Assembly (NCBI GenBank): GCA_024304885.1
Contig: JALJOM010000008.1
Coordinates: 248,001-312,000, forward strand
DNA length: 64,000 nucleotides
Source: Beijerinckiaceae bacterium
Lineage (GTDB): Bacteria; Pseudomonadota; Alphaproteobacteria; Rhizobiales; Beijerinckiaceae
Direction: 5' to 3'
A program made the translations under genes and the position numbers. Below, piece after piece: positions 35,614 to 44,017 of this stretch (positions within the stretch are counted from its first letter, which is position 1; each line of letters begins with the position of its first letter). The notes below the pieces were generated by a model. That model saw nothing but the letters and a program-made list of their open reading frames with translations. It was not told the DNA's origin and ran no database searches.

Positions 35614-35768
35614 CTAGAGCGGGATGAGGAAAAGCGTACAGTGGTTTTCCGGCGCAATCGCGTTTATGCAGATTGCGTAAACTTATCTGCGCATCCCGCT
35701 CTACACTTTTGGAATCGATCACGTGTCATGACTTTGGATCGATTCGATCCAAAGTCGTCGTGATCTAG
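35614..35768 (+). repeat. Family B palindromic repeat, long form, CTAG at both ends
   Basis: 155 bp bounded by CTAG (35614-35617 and 35765-35768). It contains GCGGGATGAGGAAAAGCG, TTTATGCAGATTGCGTAAAC, CCCGCTCTACACTTTTGG and the long palindrome with arms GACTTTGGATCG / CGATCCAAAGTC. Confidence 0.9.
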
Positions 35769-35808
35769 CGGGAGTCGCGGTCGCGACGGACGAGCCGGCC
35801 GGACGAGG

Positions 35809-36582
35809 ATGAACGAGACGGCCTCGCAAGGCTCCTCCGCCGGACGGCGGCGGCGAGACGTGACGGATGCGGGGCTCCCTCGGGGCGCCGTCCGTGAGCC
35901 GTCGCGCAGGAGCCTGCTGCACGGCAGGCGCAAGGGCAAGAAGCTCGGCGTCGGGCACACCCGCCTCTTGCGCGATCTCGCGCCGACCTTGACCTTCGAT
36001 GCGGCGGCGCCGATTCCCGATCCGGCGGCGCTTTTCGGAGGTCGGCCTGGGCCGGTCTGGCTCGAGATCGGGTTCGGCGGGGGCGAGCACCTCGTCGCGG
36101 CGGCGCGCCGCCATCCCGAGGTGAATCTCATCGGCTGCGAGTCGTTCCTCAACGGCATCGCCAAGGCTCTCGAGCTCATCGAGGCGGACGGTCTCGGCAA
36201 TATTCGCCTCCACGACGGCGACGCGCGCAACGTCATCGAGGCTCTCCCCTCCGGCGCCGTCGGCAGGGTCTACCTGCTCTATCCCGATCCTTGGCCGAAG
36301 CGGCGCCAGCACAAGCGGCGGTTCGTGAGCGACGAGACGCTCGCGCGGCTCGCCCGGATCATGGGCCCCGGCGCCGAGCTTCGGGTCGCCACCGACAGCG
36401 ACGACTACGCCGGATGGATCCTCGCGCGTGTCCTCGCTTCGCCGCATTTCACCTGGACAGCGGCGGCCGCGAAGGATTGGCAGGAGCCTTGGGACTCATG
36501 GCCGGGGACGCGATACGAGGCCAAGGCGAAGGCCGCCGGGCGCCGGCCGGTCTATCTCACGTTCGCGCGGCGGAGCGGTTGA
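35809..36582 (+). CDS. trmB: tRNA (guanine-N7-)-methyltransferase
   Basis: 257 residues. A basic N-terminal extension with HGRRKGKKL precedes the Rossmann methyltransferase: SAM-binding LEIGFGGGEHL (~residues 85-95), GCESFLNGIAKAL, DGDARNVIEALP and the TrmB signature YLLYPDPWPKRRQHKRRFVS. The C-terminal ending TRYEAKAKAAGRRPVYLTF is typical. It methylates G46 of tRNA. It is in the conserved position after metK, separated by a B repeat. Confidence 0.94.
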   Translation: MNETASQGSSAGRRRRDVTDAGLPRGAVREPSRRSLLHGRRKGKKLGVGHTRLLRDLAPTLTFDAAAPIPDPAALFGGRPGPVWLEIGFGGGEHLVAAARRHPEVNLIGCESFLNGIAKALELIEADGLGNIRLHDGDARNVIEALPSGAVGRVYLLYPDPWPKRRQHKRRFVSDETLARLARIMGPGAELRVATDSDDYAGWILARVLASPHFTWTAAAAKDWQEPWDSWPGTRYEAKAKAAGRRPVYLTFARRSG

Positions 36583-36593
36583 ACCGGCTGCCA

Positions 36594-36665
36594 ATGTGAT
36601 GAATGTTGCTACAGAGTAACAGGCGATCGAAATAACACAGAACATTTTCATAAAATCATATGTAT
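36594..36665. promoter_or_regulatory. AT-rich segment upstream of the polysaccharide-export gene
   Basis: About 70 bp (ATGAATGTTGCTACAGAGTA, then AACACAGAACATTTTCATAA, then AATCATATG) that is clearly more AT-rich than the surrounding DNA, with an imperfect dyad GTTGCT-acag-AGTAAC. Probably the promoter/regulator region of the downstream gene, or DNA of foreign origin. Confidence 0.35.
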
Positions 36666-36727
36666 CCACTGACAAGAAACTGGCCGCCGGCTAGGCTTCG
36701 TGGCGAGGTCGTGGCGCGAGGCTCGTC

Positions 36728-37924
36728 GTGGCGATGGTCCACAGGTGCACATTGTGCGAGGCGCTCCGCGTGCCGGCGGTCCTGGTGGCCTGTCTCGCAT
36801 CGGCCACCTGCGGCGTCATCCCGAGGTCGGGTCCCTCCGCGGACGCGATCATGGAGGCCGGCCGGCAGGAAGCACCCCCCTTCGCCTTGATCGCGATCGA
36901 CGACCGGGTCGTGACCCTGCTCGCGCAGTGGCACGGGCCGAGCCTCTACGGCCAGTTCGGAGACTATCGGCCGCCCGTCGATCAGCGCATCGGCGTCGGC
37001 GACAGCGTGGTGGTCACGGTGTGGGAGGCGGCCGCCGGCGGCCTGTTTTCCGCGCCGGTCGGGGACCCGCGGCTGCCCGGGTCGCATTCCGCGATCATCC
37101 CGGAGCAGGTCGTGGCGCGCGACGGCTCGATCACCGTTCCTTATGCCGGGCGTGTCCATGTCGCCGGCAAGACGCCGCCCGAGGTCGAGAACGTGATCGT
37201 CGAGCGGCTGGCGGGCAAGGCCATCGAGCCGCAAGCCCTCGTCACGCTCACGCGCAACATCAGCAATACCGTGACGGTGACGGGAGAGGTCGTCGCCGGC
37301 GCACGCGTGCCGCTCAGCGTGCGCGGCGACCGCATTCTCGACGTGATCGCGGTCGCCGGCGGCATCAAGGCTCCCGCCCGTGAAAGCTTCATCGATCTGT
37401 CCCGCGGTGGCCGCACGGTTCGCGTGCCCTTCCAGGCCCTGCTCACCGACCCGAAGGAGAACATCTACGCCCGGCCCGGCGACGTCCTGACGATCGTGCA
37501 GGACCCGCAGACCTTCACGGCGGTCGGGGCGACCGGCCGCAATGCGGTCGTCAGCTTCGACCAGGCCAGGATCACGCTCGAGGAGGCGGTCGCCAAGGCC
37601 GGCGGCCTCATCGACAATGCCGCCGATCCCGAAGGGGTCTTCGTGCTCCGCTACGAGCCCACGGCCCTCGCGCGCGCCTTCCCGAACGTCTCGCCCGCGT
37701 TGCACGGCGCCGGGGTCGTTCCCGTCGCCTATCACATCAACATGCGCGAGCCGACCTCGCTCTTCCTGCAGCGCCGGTTCGTGATGCGCAACAAGGATAT
37801 CGTCTTCGTCTCCTACTCGCCGATCACCGACATGGCGAAGGTGCTGACGATCGTGAATCTCGTGACGCAGCCGATCTTCTCGGCGGCCTATGCGGTCACG
37901 ACGGCAGTCAATGTCGTCAGGTAG
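36728..37924 (+). CDS. Polysaccharide biosynthesis/export protein (Wza/OPX family)
   Basis: 398 residues. A hydrophobic N-terminus with a Cys (LASATCGVIP, residue ~28) could be an imperfect lipobox. The poly-export domain includes QRIGVGDSVVVTVWEAA (~residues 88-104) and DGSITVPYAGRVHVAGKTPPEVENVI. Two SLBB-type repeats follow (TVTGEVVAGARVPLSVRGDRIL; VGATGRNAVVSFDQARITLEEAVAKAGG). It would form or gate the outer-membrane channel for exopolysaccharide. Start GTG 36728 (or ATG 36734). No Wzc or glycosyltransferase gene is adjacent. Confidence 0.85.
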   Translation: MAMVHRCTLCEALRVPAVLVACLASATCGVIPRSGPSADAIMEAGRQEAPPFALIAIDDRVVTLLAQWHGPSLYGQFGDYRPPVDQRIGVGDSVVVTVWEAAAGGLFSAPVGDPRLPGSHSAIIPEQVVARDGSITVPYAGRVHVAGKTPPEVENVIVERLAGKAIEPQALVTLTRNISNTVTVTGEVVAGARVPLSVRGDRILDVIAVAGGIKAPARESFIDLSRGGRTVRVPFQALLTDPKENIYARPGDVLTIVQDPQTFTAVGATGRNAVVSFDQARITLEEAVAKAGGLIDNAADPEGVFVLRYEPTALARAFPNVSPALHGAGVVPVAYHINMREPTSLFLQRRFVMRNKDIVFVSYSPITDMAKVLTIVNLVTQPIFSAAYAVTTAVNVVR

Positions 37925-37954
37925 GGCGCGGGAGGCCTTCGGTGGGACGGCGAC

Positions 37955-38887
37955 CTAATCGTCTCCGCTCGCGGCGGCGGCGGGGGCCGCGGGCTCCGGC
38001 GCGGCCTCGGGCTCGAGCCGTCCCTCGCCGGCCTCCCACAAGGCGTCGAGGCCGACGCGATAGGTCGGATAGGCGAGCTCGACGCCGAGCACGTCCTTCA
38101 GGAGCTTGTTCGAGGCCCGCTTGTTCTCGGCGTAGAAGCTGCGCGCCAGGGGGGTGAGATCGGCCTCCTCCAAATCCTGCTCGGGCGGGGGCACGATGCC
38201 CATCAGACGGGCCGCATAGGTCACGACGTCCTGCGGCGGGGCCGGAGCATCGTCGGCGACATTCCAGGCCCGCCCCCGGCCGGGATGCGCGATCGCGGCG
38301 GCAATGGCACGGCCGATGTCCTCGACATGAATGCGGTTGAAGACCTGGTCCTTCTTCACGATCCGCCGGGCCGTGCCGCGGCGCAGGGCGACGAGCGCGT
38401 TGCGGGTCGGGCCATAGATGCCGGCGAGCCGCAGGATGTGGGTTTTCTTGGAGGGCTCCGTCCCGATCGCAGCCCAGGACCGTTCCGCCTGGAGCCGCGT
38501 GCGCGAGCGATGGGTCGAGGGCGCGGGCTCGGTCTCCTCGTCGACCCAGCCGCCTTGCCGATCGCCGTAGACCCCGATGGTCGAGAGATAGACGAGGACC
38601 TGCCTGTTCGGCGACCGCATGATCGTGCGGCCGTAGCGGGCGAGCACCGGATCGACTGAGGCGTCCGGAGGAACCGAGATCAGGAGGACATCAGCCTGCG
38701 CGGCTCGATCCGCGATCGCCCCATCGTCGCGATCGGATGCGAAGACGAAAGCCTCGATCCCTCGAGACCCGAGCTCCTCGGCCTTGGCCGCGCAGCGCAC
38801 CGTCCCGGAGATGCCGTCGAAGGCGGCGCCGAACCGGTCCACGAAGTGCTGCGCGCTATAGCCGAGGCCGAAGGCGAAGAGCTTCAC
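37955..38887 (-). CDS. NAD-dependent epimerase/dehydratase-like protein (YeeZ type SDR)
   Basis: 310 residues. It opens MKLFAFGLGYSAQHFVDRF, the Gly-x-Gly-Tyr-Ser variant of the Rossmann NAD(P) motif. Next are ADVLLISVPPDA, YLSTIGVYGDRQGGWVDE and LRLAGIYGPTRNAL. The Tyr-x3-Lys catalytic pair of classical SDRs is not evident, as in the YeeZ group. It ends in an Ala/Pro/Glu-rich tail. The substrate is unknown. It converges on the export gene with a 30-bp gap. Confidence 0.8.
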   Translation of the reverse strand: MKLFAFGLGYSAQHFVDRFGAAFDGISGTVRCAAKAEELGSRGIEAFVFASDRDDGAIADRAAQADVLLISVPPDASVDPVLARYGRTIMRSPNRQVLVYLSTIGVYGDRQGGWVDEETEPAPSTHRSRTRLQAERSWAAIGTEPSKKTHILRLAGIYGPTRNALVALRRGTARRIVKKDQVFNRIHVEDIGRAIAAAIAHPGRGRAWNVADDAPAPPQDVVTYAARLMGIVPPPEQDLEEADLTPLARSFYAENKRASNKLLKDVLGVELAYPTYRVGLDALWEAGEGRLEPEAAPEPAAPAAAASGDD

Positions 38888-38899
38888 GGCGAGGATCCT

Positions 38900-39018
38900 C
38901 TAGATCACAATGACTTTGGATCGAATCGATCCGAAGTCATGAAACATTATTGATTTCAAAAGCTTAGAGCGGAATGCGGGCGGAAGACCGCTGTGCACTT
39001 TTCTTCATCCCGCTCTAG
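38900..39018 (-). repeat. Family B palindromic repeat, short form, CTAG at both ends
   Basis: 119 bp from CTAG 38900-38903 to CTAG 39015-39018. The middle is GCGGGCGGAAGACCGC (short form). The queG reading frame enters the right end and stops at TGA inside it. Confidence 0.88.
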
Positions 39019-40156
39019 GCACCGGCCGCGCGCCTCGGTCTAGGGCCGCGGCCCATTCCGCCGCCACGTCCGCGTCGGGCTCGTGCGGCCGATGCGCGGC
39101 AGATAAGGTCGCCAGGCGATCCGGATCGAGACGGCCGAGCGCCCACACCGCCATGGCGCGCACGAGGGACGATGGGCTCGCGAGCCGCGCCGCGACCGTC
39201 CCGGCGAGCGTCGCATCACCCGAATTTCCCGCCGCAATGAGGACATTGCGCATGAAACGGTCGATCCCGATCCGCTTGACGGGGCTGCCCGAGAAGAACC
39301 GTCGAAAAGCGGCGTCCTCGAGACCGAGGAGCTCTGCGAGCGCGGGCCTCTCGAGGTCGGCGCGCGCCTGAAGCTTGGTCTCGCGGGCCGCGCGGGCGAA
39401 CTTGTTCCAGGGGCAGACCGCGAGGCAATCGTCGCAGCCGTAGATGCGATTGCCGAGGAGCGGGCGGAGCTCGGCAGCGATAGGACCCTTGTGCTCGATC
39501 GTGAGATAGGAGATGCAGCGCCGCGCGTCGAGCACATAGGGGCGCGGGAACGCCTTCGTCGGGCAGACGTCGAGGCAGGCCCGGCAGCTGCCACAATGAT
39601 CCGTCTCTGGCGCGTCGGGCAAAAGCTCGAGCGTCGTGAAGAGCACGCCGAGGAAGAGCCAGGAGCCGTAATCTCGCGAGACGAGGTTGGTGTGCTTGCC
39701 CTGCCAGCCGAGCCCCGCGGCGTGGGCCAAGGGCTTCTCCATCACCGGCGCCGTATCGACGAAGACCTTCACCTCCGTGCCCGGCGCGCGAGCCACGAGC
39801 CGGCCGGCGAGCAGCTTGAGGCGGCCTTTGACGAGATCGTGATAATCCCGGTTTCGCGCATAGACGGAAATATTGGCGGCGGATCTCAGCGCGAGCGTGG
39901 CCAGGGGATCCTCGGCCGGGCCATAGTTCATGCCGACGAGCACGATGCTTTCGACCTCGGGCCAGAGCTTGCGCGGGTCCATGCGCCTCTCGGCCTTCTC
40001 CGCGAGCCAGGTCATGTCTCCGGCCGCGCCGGTCGCGAGCCAGGCCTGGAGCTTGGCCGCCGCGTCGCCCGCGGCATCGGGATGCGTGATCTTGCAGAGG
40101 TCGAACCCGAGGTCGCTCGCCTCGGTTTTCAGCTGAGCCGCGAGGTCCGCGGTCAG
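39005..40156 (-). CDS. queG: Epoxyqueuosine reductase
   Basis: About 383 residues. The N-terminal cobalamin-binding part contains KLWPEVESIVLVGMNYGP and AGLGWQGKHTNLVSRDYGSWLFLG. Two [4Fe-4S] motifs follow: CGSCRACLDVCPTKAF and CDDCLAVCPWNKFA. A HEAT-like C-terminal region (FMRNVLIAAGNSGD) comes last. It reduces epoxyqueuosine to queuosine in tRNA. No ATG, GTG or TTG exists at the family's N-terminus; CTG 40154-40156 (LTADLAAQLK) overlaps the gst stop codon and is the likely start. The last four residues and the TGA lie in a B repeat. Confidence 0.88.
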   Translation of the reverse strand: MTADLAAQLKTEASDLGFDLCKITHPDAAGDAAAKLQAWLATGAAGDMTWLAEKAERRMDPRKLWPEVESIVLVGMNYGPAEDPLATLALRSAANISVYARNRDYHDLVKGRLKLLAGRLVARAPGTEVKVFVDTAPVMEKPLAHAAGLGWQGKHTNLVSRDYGSWLFLGVLFTTLELLPDAPETDHCGSCRACLDVCPTKAFPRPYVLDARRCISYLTIEHKGPIAAELRPLLGNRIYGCDDCLAVCPWNKFARAARETKLQARADLERPALAELLGLEDAAFRRFFSGSPVKRIGIDRFMRNVLIAAGNSGDATLAGTVAARLASPSSLVRAMAVWALGRLDPDRLATLSAAHRPHEPDADVAAEWAAALDRGARPVPRAG

Positions 40157-40845
40157 AAATCGAGATCCGCGTAGACCGGCGCGGCCGTCAGTCCGGGCAA
40201 GGTGTCGGCGAGAAGCGGACGGAACGAGGGCCGCGACTTCATCCGCGCATACCAGACCTTCGCCGGCTCGTTCTCGTCCCATGGCACGTCGCCGAGAAAA
40301 TCGACGCAGGAAAGCTGCGCCGCCGCCGCGAGATCGGCATGGGACAAGCTGCTCCCCGCCAGCCATTTTCGGCGTCCCGCCAGATAGCCGATATAGCGTA
40401 TATGGGTGCGAATGTTGCTGCGCGCCGCCCGGACCAGATCGGTATCGGGGGCGCCGCCGCCCTGCTCCCGCGACATGTAGCGCTTGAGGACCTTCTCGGT
40501 CACCAGGAAGCTCGTCACCTCGTCGAAGAATTTCCGGTTGAACCAGTCGACGAGGCGACGCACCTCGACGCGCGCGGTGGGGTCGTCGGGCAGGAGACGA
40601 TGCTTGCCGAGACCCTGACCCCGCGTCTCGTCGAAATATTCGGCGATGGCTCCGGCGCCGGGCACGACGAGGTCGGGCGGATCGATCAGCACCGGCGTCT
40701 GGCCGGCCGGATCGAGCGCGAGAAACTCGCGCCGGCGCTCGTAGGTATTCTCCTCGATCAGCTGCGGCTCGATCCCGTATTCGGCGAGAAGGAGCCGAAC
40801 GAAGCGGGACTGCGCGCAGAGCGGATGGTGATAGAGCGTGACCAT
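40153..40845 (-). CDS. Glutathione S-transferase family protein
   Basis: 230 residues. N-terminal thioredoxin-like domain starts MVTLYHHPLCAQSRFVRLLL with PAGQTPVLIDPP (cis-Pro) and VVPGAGAIAEYFDE. The C-terminal all-helical domain contains LSHADLAAAAQLSCVDFLGDVPW, the usual N-capping Ser-x-x-Asp motif. The ATG was chosen where similarity begins. The stop overlaps the queG start, so the two are translationally coupled; gst is often beside queG in Hyphomicrobiales. Physiological substrate unknown. Confidence 0.9.
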   Translation of the reverse strand: MVTLYHHPLCAQSRFVRLLLAEYGIEPQLIEENTYERRREFLALDPAGQTPVLIDPPDLVVPGAGAIAEYFDETRGQGLGKHRLLPDDPTARVEVRRLVDWFNRKFFDEVTSFLVTEKVLKRYMSREQGGGAPDTDLVRAARSNIRTHIRYIGYLAGRRKWLAGSSLSHADLAAAAQLSCVDFLGDVPWDENEPAKVWYARMKSRPSFRPLLADTLPGLTAAPVYADLDF

Positions 40846-41284
40846 TCTGGCTCTTGTCTTCGAAGGATCCCGGAGGAAAGCGGAAGCGCGCAGCTCCGGT
40901 GTCCGGCGCCTGTCGGGGGAGAGCGCGGGATCGTCCGGGCGAGACCGCCGCACGGCAGGAGTCGCCGGCGCCCGGCCCGTGGGATGGGGGCGGGTGTCGA
41001 GGGTGCCGATTCTCACGGTCATGCTCGACCCGCGATCGCGCGAGGAGATCGAGCCGGGCCCTCGAGCCCGGACGCCGCGATGCCGACGACGGGGTCACTC
41101 TCGGCGTGGAGACGAAAAATGTCGTGGGGGCGGTCGCGTCGCTCACTCCGGGACATGGGTGCTCACCTCGACGCCGATCAATGCTGCGGGCCGAGCTAGC
41201 AATCCCAAGTCAAGGTAAAGACTTCGTAAAGATCGCGGATCGGGCGCCGCCGCGATCCTGGACCGGCTCGCGATCCGGCGGACT
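40846..41284. other. Intergenic region upstream of gst
   Basis: About 440 bp without a credible gene on either strand. It contains a slightly AT-richer stretch near 41200-41230 (AATCCCAAGTCAAGGTAAAG) but no recognisable element before the repeats start at 41285. Confidence 0.4.
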
Positions 41285-41362
41285 TTGAAGCCGCTCTACA
41301 ACATTGTTTTATCGTATTTTTGCGACGCGAACCGGAGGCCACTTCGCTGGAAAATGCTCTAG
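41285..41362 (-). repeat. Family A palindromic repeat, short form, fused to a B repeat
   Basis: GAAGCCGCTCTACAACATTG, GTTTTATCGTATTTTTGCGA, then CACTTCGCTGGAAAATGCTC followed by TAG. Its terminal CTAG (41359-41362) is shared with the next B element. Confidence 0.85.
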
Positions 41363-41512
41363 AGCGGGATGAGGAAAAGTGGACACCGGTTTTCCGACGC
41401 AGTCGCGTTTACGCAGATTGCGTAAACTTATCTGTTATCCCGCTCTAAACTTTTGGAATCGATCGCGTTTCATGACTTTGGATCGGTTCGATCCAAAGTC
41501 GTCGTGATCTAG
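41359..41512 (+). repeat. Family B palindromic repeat, long form, CTAG at both ends
   Basis: 154 bp, one of the cleanest copies. It has CTAG at 41359 and at 41509; the latter supplies the TAG stop of the LuxR-type regulator on the minus strand. Arms GTTTACGCA/TGCGTAAAC and GACTTTGGATCG/CGATCCAAAGTC are intact. Confidence 0.92.
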
Positions 41513-42294
41513 TAGCCGGCCGCCATCGCGCTGACCCGATAGGCGACCTCGGTGCGGTTTTTCGCGTTGAGCTTCTTCATGATATTGCGGACGTGGACCT
41601 TGACCGTGCTTTCCCGCATGTTCAGCTCGAAGGCGATGATCTTGTTCGCTTTTCCCTGGCGCAGCGCGTCGATCACGGCGCGCTGGCGGGCGGTGAACTG
41701 CTCCTTGGGCTCGGGCTTCGAGCCGGACCGCTCGAGCTGCGCGAGTTCCCTCGGTCCCCTGAGGCTTTCGACGGGAATGAAGGTTCCCCCGGCGCGCACG
41801 AGGTGGATCGCCTTCACGGCGACGTCGAACGGCATTCGCGTCGGGATATAGCCGCGGGCGCCTCGGTCGAGCGCGCCGAGGACGTGGTTGGGCTTCATGT
41901 CGTCGGCGAGCAGCACGATCGAGGCGGAAGGGTCCTCCTGCGCCAGAATCGCGACCTCACGCTCGAGCTCGGCCTCGCCGAAATCGGCCGTACCGAGCAA
42001 GATCAATGGCGCGACGGAACCCGGGATGCGGGCCTCCGCCCAGTCCGACGCCGAGGCGAAGGCATGGACGGTTTCGCCTTGGGTCGCCGCCTCGAGGCAT
42101 TTGGCGAGGCACTCGCGGATCAACGTTCGCGGCTCGATGAGCACGATCCCCCCCTGTACCGGAAGAGGCGGCACCGTGCTCTCGTCGAGCGACGACGAGA
42201 TCTCTGCGAGCCGGGCAGAAGGCTCGGCGCCAGCCATGCCTCCGAAATCCTTGGCCTCGAGCCGAGCCGTATTGCAGAATGGGATCATTGACAC
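41509..42294 (-). CDS. LuxR/NarL-type regulator with degenerate receiver
   Basis: 261 residues from GTG 42292-42294, which has AGGGGAG 9 nt upstream (ATG 42286-42288 is the alternative). Receiver-like region (~residues 48-165): GGIVLIEPRTLIRECLAKCL lacks the acidic pair, and the phospho-acceptor strand reads PLILLGTADFG with Gly in place of Asp. The conserved Lys near GYIPTRMPFD is also missing. The C-terminal GerE HTH, FTARQRAVIDALRQGKANKI then MRESTVKVHVRNIMKKL, is intact. It probably binds DNA without phosphorylation; targets unknown. Its stop is the edge of a B repeat. Confidence 0.85.
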   Translation of the reverse strand: MSMIPFCNTARLEAKDFGGMAGAEPSARLAEISSSLDESTVPPLPVQGGIVLIEPRTLIRECLAKCLEAATQGETVHAFASASDWAEARIPGSVAPLILLGTADFGEAELEREVAILAQEDPSASIVLLADDMKPNHVLGALDRGARGYIPTRMPFDVAVKAIHLVRAGGTFIPVESLRGPRELAQLERSGSKPEPKEQFTARQRAVIDALRQGKANKIIAFELNMRESTVKVHVRNIMKKLNAKNRTEVAYRVSAMAAGY

Positions 42295-42726
42295 GATGAG
42301 AAGCTCCCCTGCGGTTCCGGAGTGGAGACGTCGCGCGCCTTGGGGCACGGAAGGCTCGTCGATCGAGAGGAAAATCCGGGACGAGCGCGCCGTTGCGGAG
42401 TCCGGCTCGAAATTCCGCCGATATCGATTGGTTGATGGGACTCGGACGAAGGCAGTACTGCATAAGTCCGCTGTCGAGAAACCTAATCGAAAGATCGTCC
42501 GCCGGAATGACCCATTTGAGGAAAGCTGCGTTCACCCGAGCGAAGCGGGCACCGATAAGCAGGGTAACAAAGCCGTGCGTCCAAAAGAGTGTCGCGGCGT
42601 CGCTGTCCGGCGGCGGTGGCCGCGCCACAATGCAGGCGCTGGAACCCGGTCGGCATCGAGACCCTGCGACAAAGTGCGCCGGGCGCGCTGCGGGCCGTCG
42701 CGATCGGATCCAAAAGGCGCCGCTCT
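42295..42726. other. Intergenic region upstream of the LuxR-type gene
   Basis: About 430 bp; no convincing gene. It should contain the promoter of the regulator. I saw no clear boxes or dyads. Confidence 0.4.
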
Positions 42727-42775
42727 CGATCACGACGACTTTGGATGGATTCGATCCAAAGTCATCGTGATCTAG
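42727..42775. repeat. Half of a family B repeat (second module only)
   Basis: It has only CGATCACGACGACTTTGGAT, GGATTCGATCCAAAGTC and ATCGTGATCTAG. The CTAG at 42772-42775 supplies the hisI stop codon on the minus strand. The first module is absent. Confidence 0.8.
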
Positions 42776-43296
42776 TCCAGCGCGAGCGCCACCGTAGCGC
42801 CGTCCCGGACCACCTTGCGATAGAAGCAAGAGCGGCGGCCGGTATGGCACGCGCCGCCGTCGCCGCCCGGGGTGACGGCGAGCAGAAGTGCGTCCTGGTC
42901 GCAGTCAGTCGCGATGCTCTCGACGGCCTGAACCTGCCCCGACGTGTCGCCCTTGCGCCAGAGCGCGCGGCGCGACCGCGACCAATAATGCGCGACGCCG
43001 GTCTCGAGCGTGAGCCGCAGGGCCTCCGTATTCATATAGGCGAGCATGAGGACATGGCCGTCGCGCGCATCGGTCGTGATGCAGGCGATCAGCCCGTCGG
43101 CATCGAAGCGGGGCGTGAAGGCGGTGCCCTCCTCGAGCGCGACCTTGTCCGGAGCGGGACCAGGAAAAGCGGACACCGGCTTTCTGTCCCGCTCCGAGCT
43201 CTCGGAATCGATCATGTTCATGACCTTGGATCGAGTCGATCCGAGGTGATCGTGATCTCGACCGCTGGAAGGATCGGCGGGCTGCCCGGGATCCAT
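42772..43296 (-). CDS. hisI: Phosphoribosyl-AMP cyclohydrolase with in-frame repeat insertion
   Basis: 174 residues, against about 130 for the family. Start ATG 43294-43296 has a perfect GGAGG 7 nt upstream. Residues 1-11 ([11 protein letters not shown]) and from 50 on ([20 protein letters not shown]) look like a normal HisI N-terminus. Residues 12-49 are encoded by a short B repeat. The catalytic core is intact: [18 protein letters not shown]-like motif (here GDTSGQVQ), [10 protein letters not shown] and [16 protein letters not shown] with the zinc ligands. It carries out the third step of histidine synthesis. Its stop TAG is also the edge of a repeat. Confidence 0.9.
   Translation of the reverse strand: MDPGQPADPSSGRDHDHLGSTRSKVMNMIDSESSERDRKPVSAFPGPAPDKVALEEGTAFTPRFDADGLIACITTDARDGHVLMLAYMNTEALRLTLETGVAHYWSRSRRALWRKGDTSGQVQAVESIATDCDQDALLLAVTPGGDGGACHTGRRSCFYRKVVRDGATVALALD
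43150..43263 (+). repeat. Family B repeat, short form, inserted in frame in hisI
   Basis: It has GGAGCGGGACCAGGAAAAGC, GGACACCGGCTTTCTGTCCC, TCTCGGAATCGATCATG and the palindrome GACCTTGGATCGAGTCGATC. The length is about 114 bp, a multiple of three. Read on the minus strand it is stop-free in the hisI frame. Confidence 0.85.
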
Positions 43297-43378
43297 CTCA
43301 TGGCCTCCGTCGATGTACTCCATGGGCTCGGCCGGCGGTCGCGGGTGCTCGCCGTGTCGAGGAAGGAGAGGCGGCCGG

Positions 43379-44017
43379 TCACTTGCCCTGGCGAACCATG
43401 GACAGGAACCGCACCTGCTCGGCGGGATCGTCGCGAAACACGCCGGTGAACTGCGTGGTGAGCGTTGCAGTGCCGTGCTTCTGCACGCCGCGCATGGACA
43501 TGCACATATGCTCCGCCTCGAGCATCACCGCGGCGCCGCGTGGATGCAGCGCCCGGTCGATGGCGCCGATGACCTGCGCGGTCAAGGCTTCCTGGGTCTG
43601 CAGCCGCTTGGCGAAGACATCGACCAGCCGGGCGAGCTTCGAGAGACCGACCACGCCGACCTCGGACGGGTAATAGGCGATATGGGCGACCCCGAAGAAC
43701 GGCACCATGTGATGCTCGCAATGGGACGAGAAGGGGATGTCGCGCACGAGCACGATATCGTCGTAGCCGTGCACCTCCTCGAAGACCTTCGCCAGCACAT
43801 GGGCGGGATCCTCGCGATAGCCCGAGAAGAATTCCTCGAAGGCGCGGGCGACGCGCTTCGGCGTGTCGCGCAGGCCCTCGCGCGACGGATCGTCCCCGGC
43901 CCAGCGCAAGAGGACGCGAACCGCAGCCTCGGCTTCCTCGCGGGTCGGGCGGGCGGGCGGTGAGCTGATCGGCTGTGGCTGAGGACGTTCGAGCAAGGAC
44001 TTAACCACGGCATCCAT
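43379..44017 (-). CDS. folE: GTP cyclohydrolase I
   Basis: 212 residues. Conserved FolE motifs: [41 protein letters not shown] (zinc Cys and His), [21 protein letters not shown] and the third zinc Cys within [19 protein letters not shown]. It converts GTP to dihydroneopterin triphosphate, the first step of folate/pterin synthesis; a pterin dehydratase gene lies elsewhere in the window. GGGAGG is placed well before the ATG. It is divergent from the IscU-like gene. Confidence 0.96.
   Translation of the reverse strand: MDAVVKSLLERPQPQPISSPPARPTREEAEAAVRVLLRWAGDDPSREGLRDTPKRVARAFEEFFSGYREDPAHVLAKVFEEVHGYDDIVLVRDIPFSSHCEHHMVPFFGVAHIAYYPSEVGVVGLSKLARLVDVFAKRLQTQEALTAQVIGAIDRALHPRGAAVMLEAEHMCMSMRGVQKHGTATLTTQFTGVFRDDPAEQVRFLSMVRQGK

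Noticed and set aside
42393-42770. 125-codon plus-strand open frame upstream of the LuxR-type gene
   Set aside because: It has no ribosome-binding site or family-like sequence and runs into a family B half-repeat.
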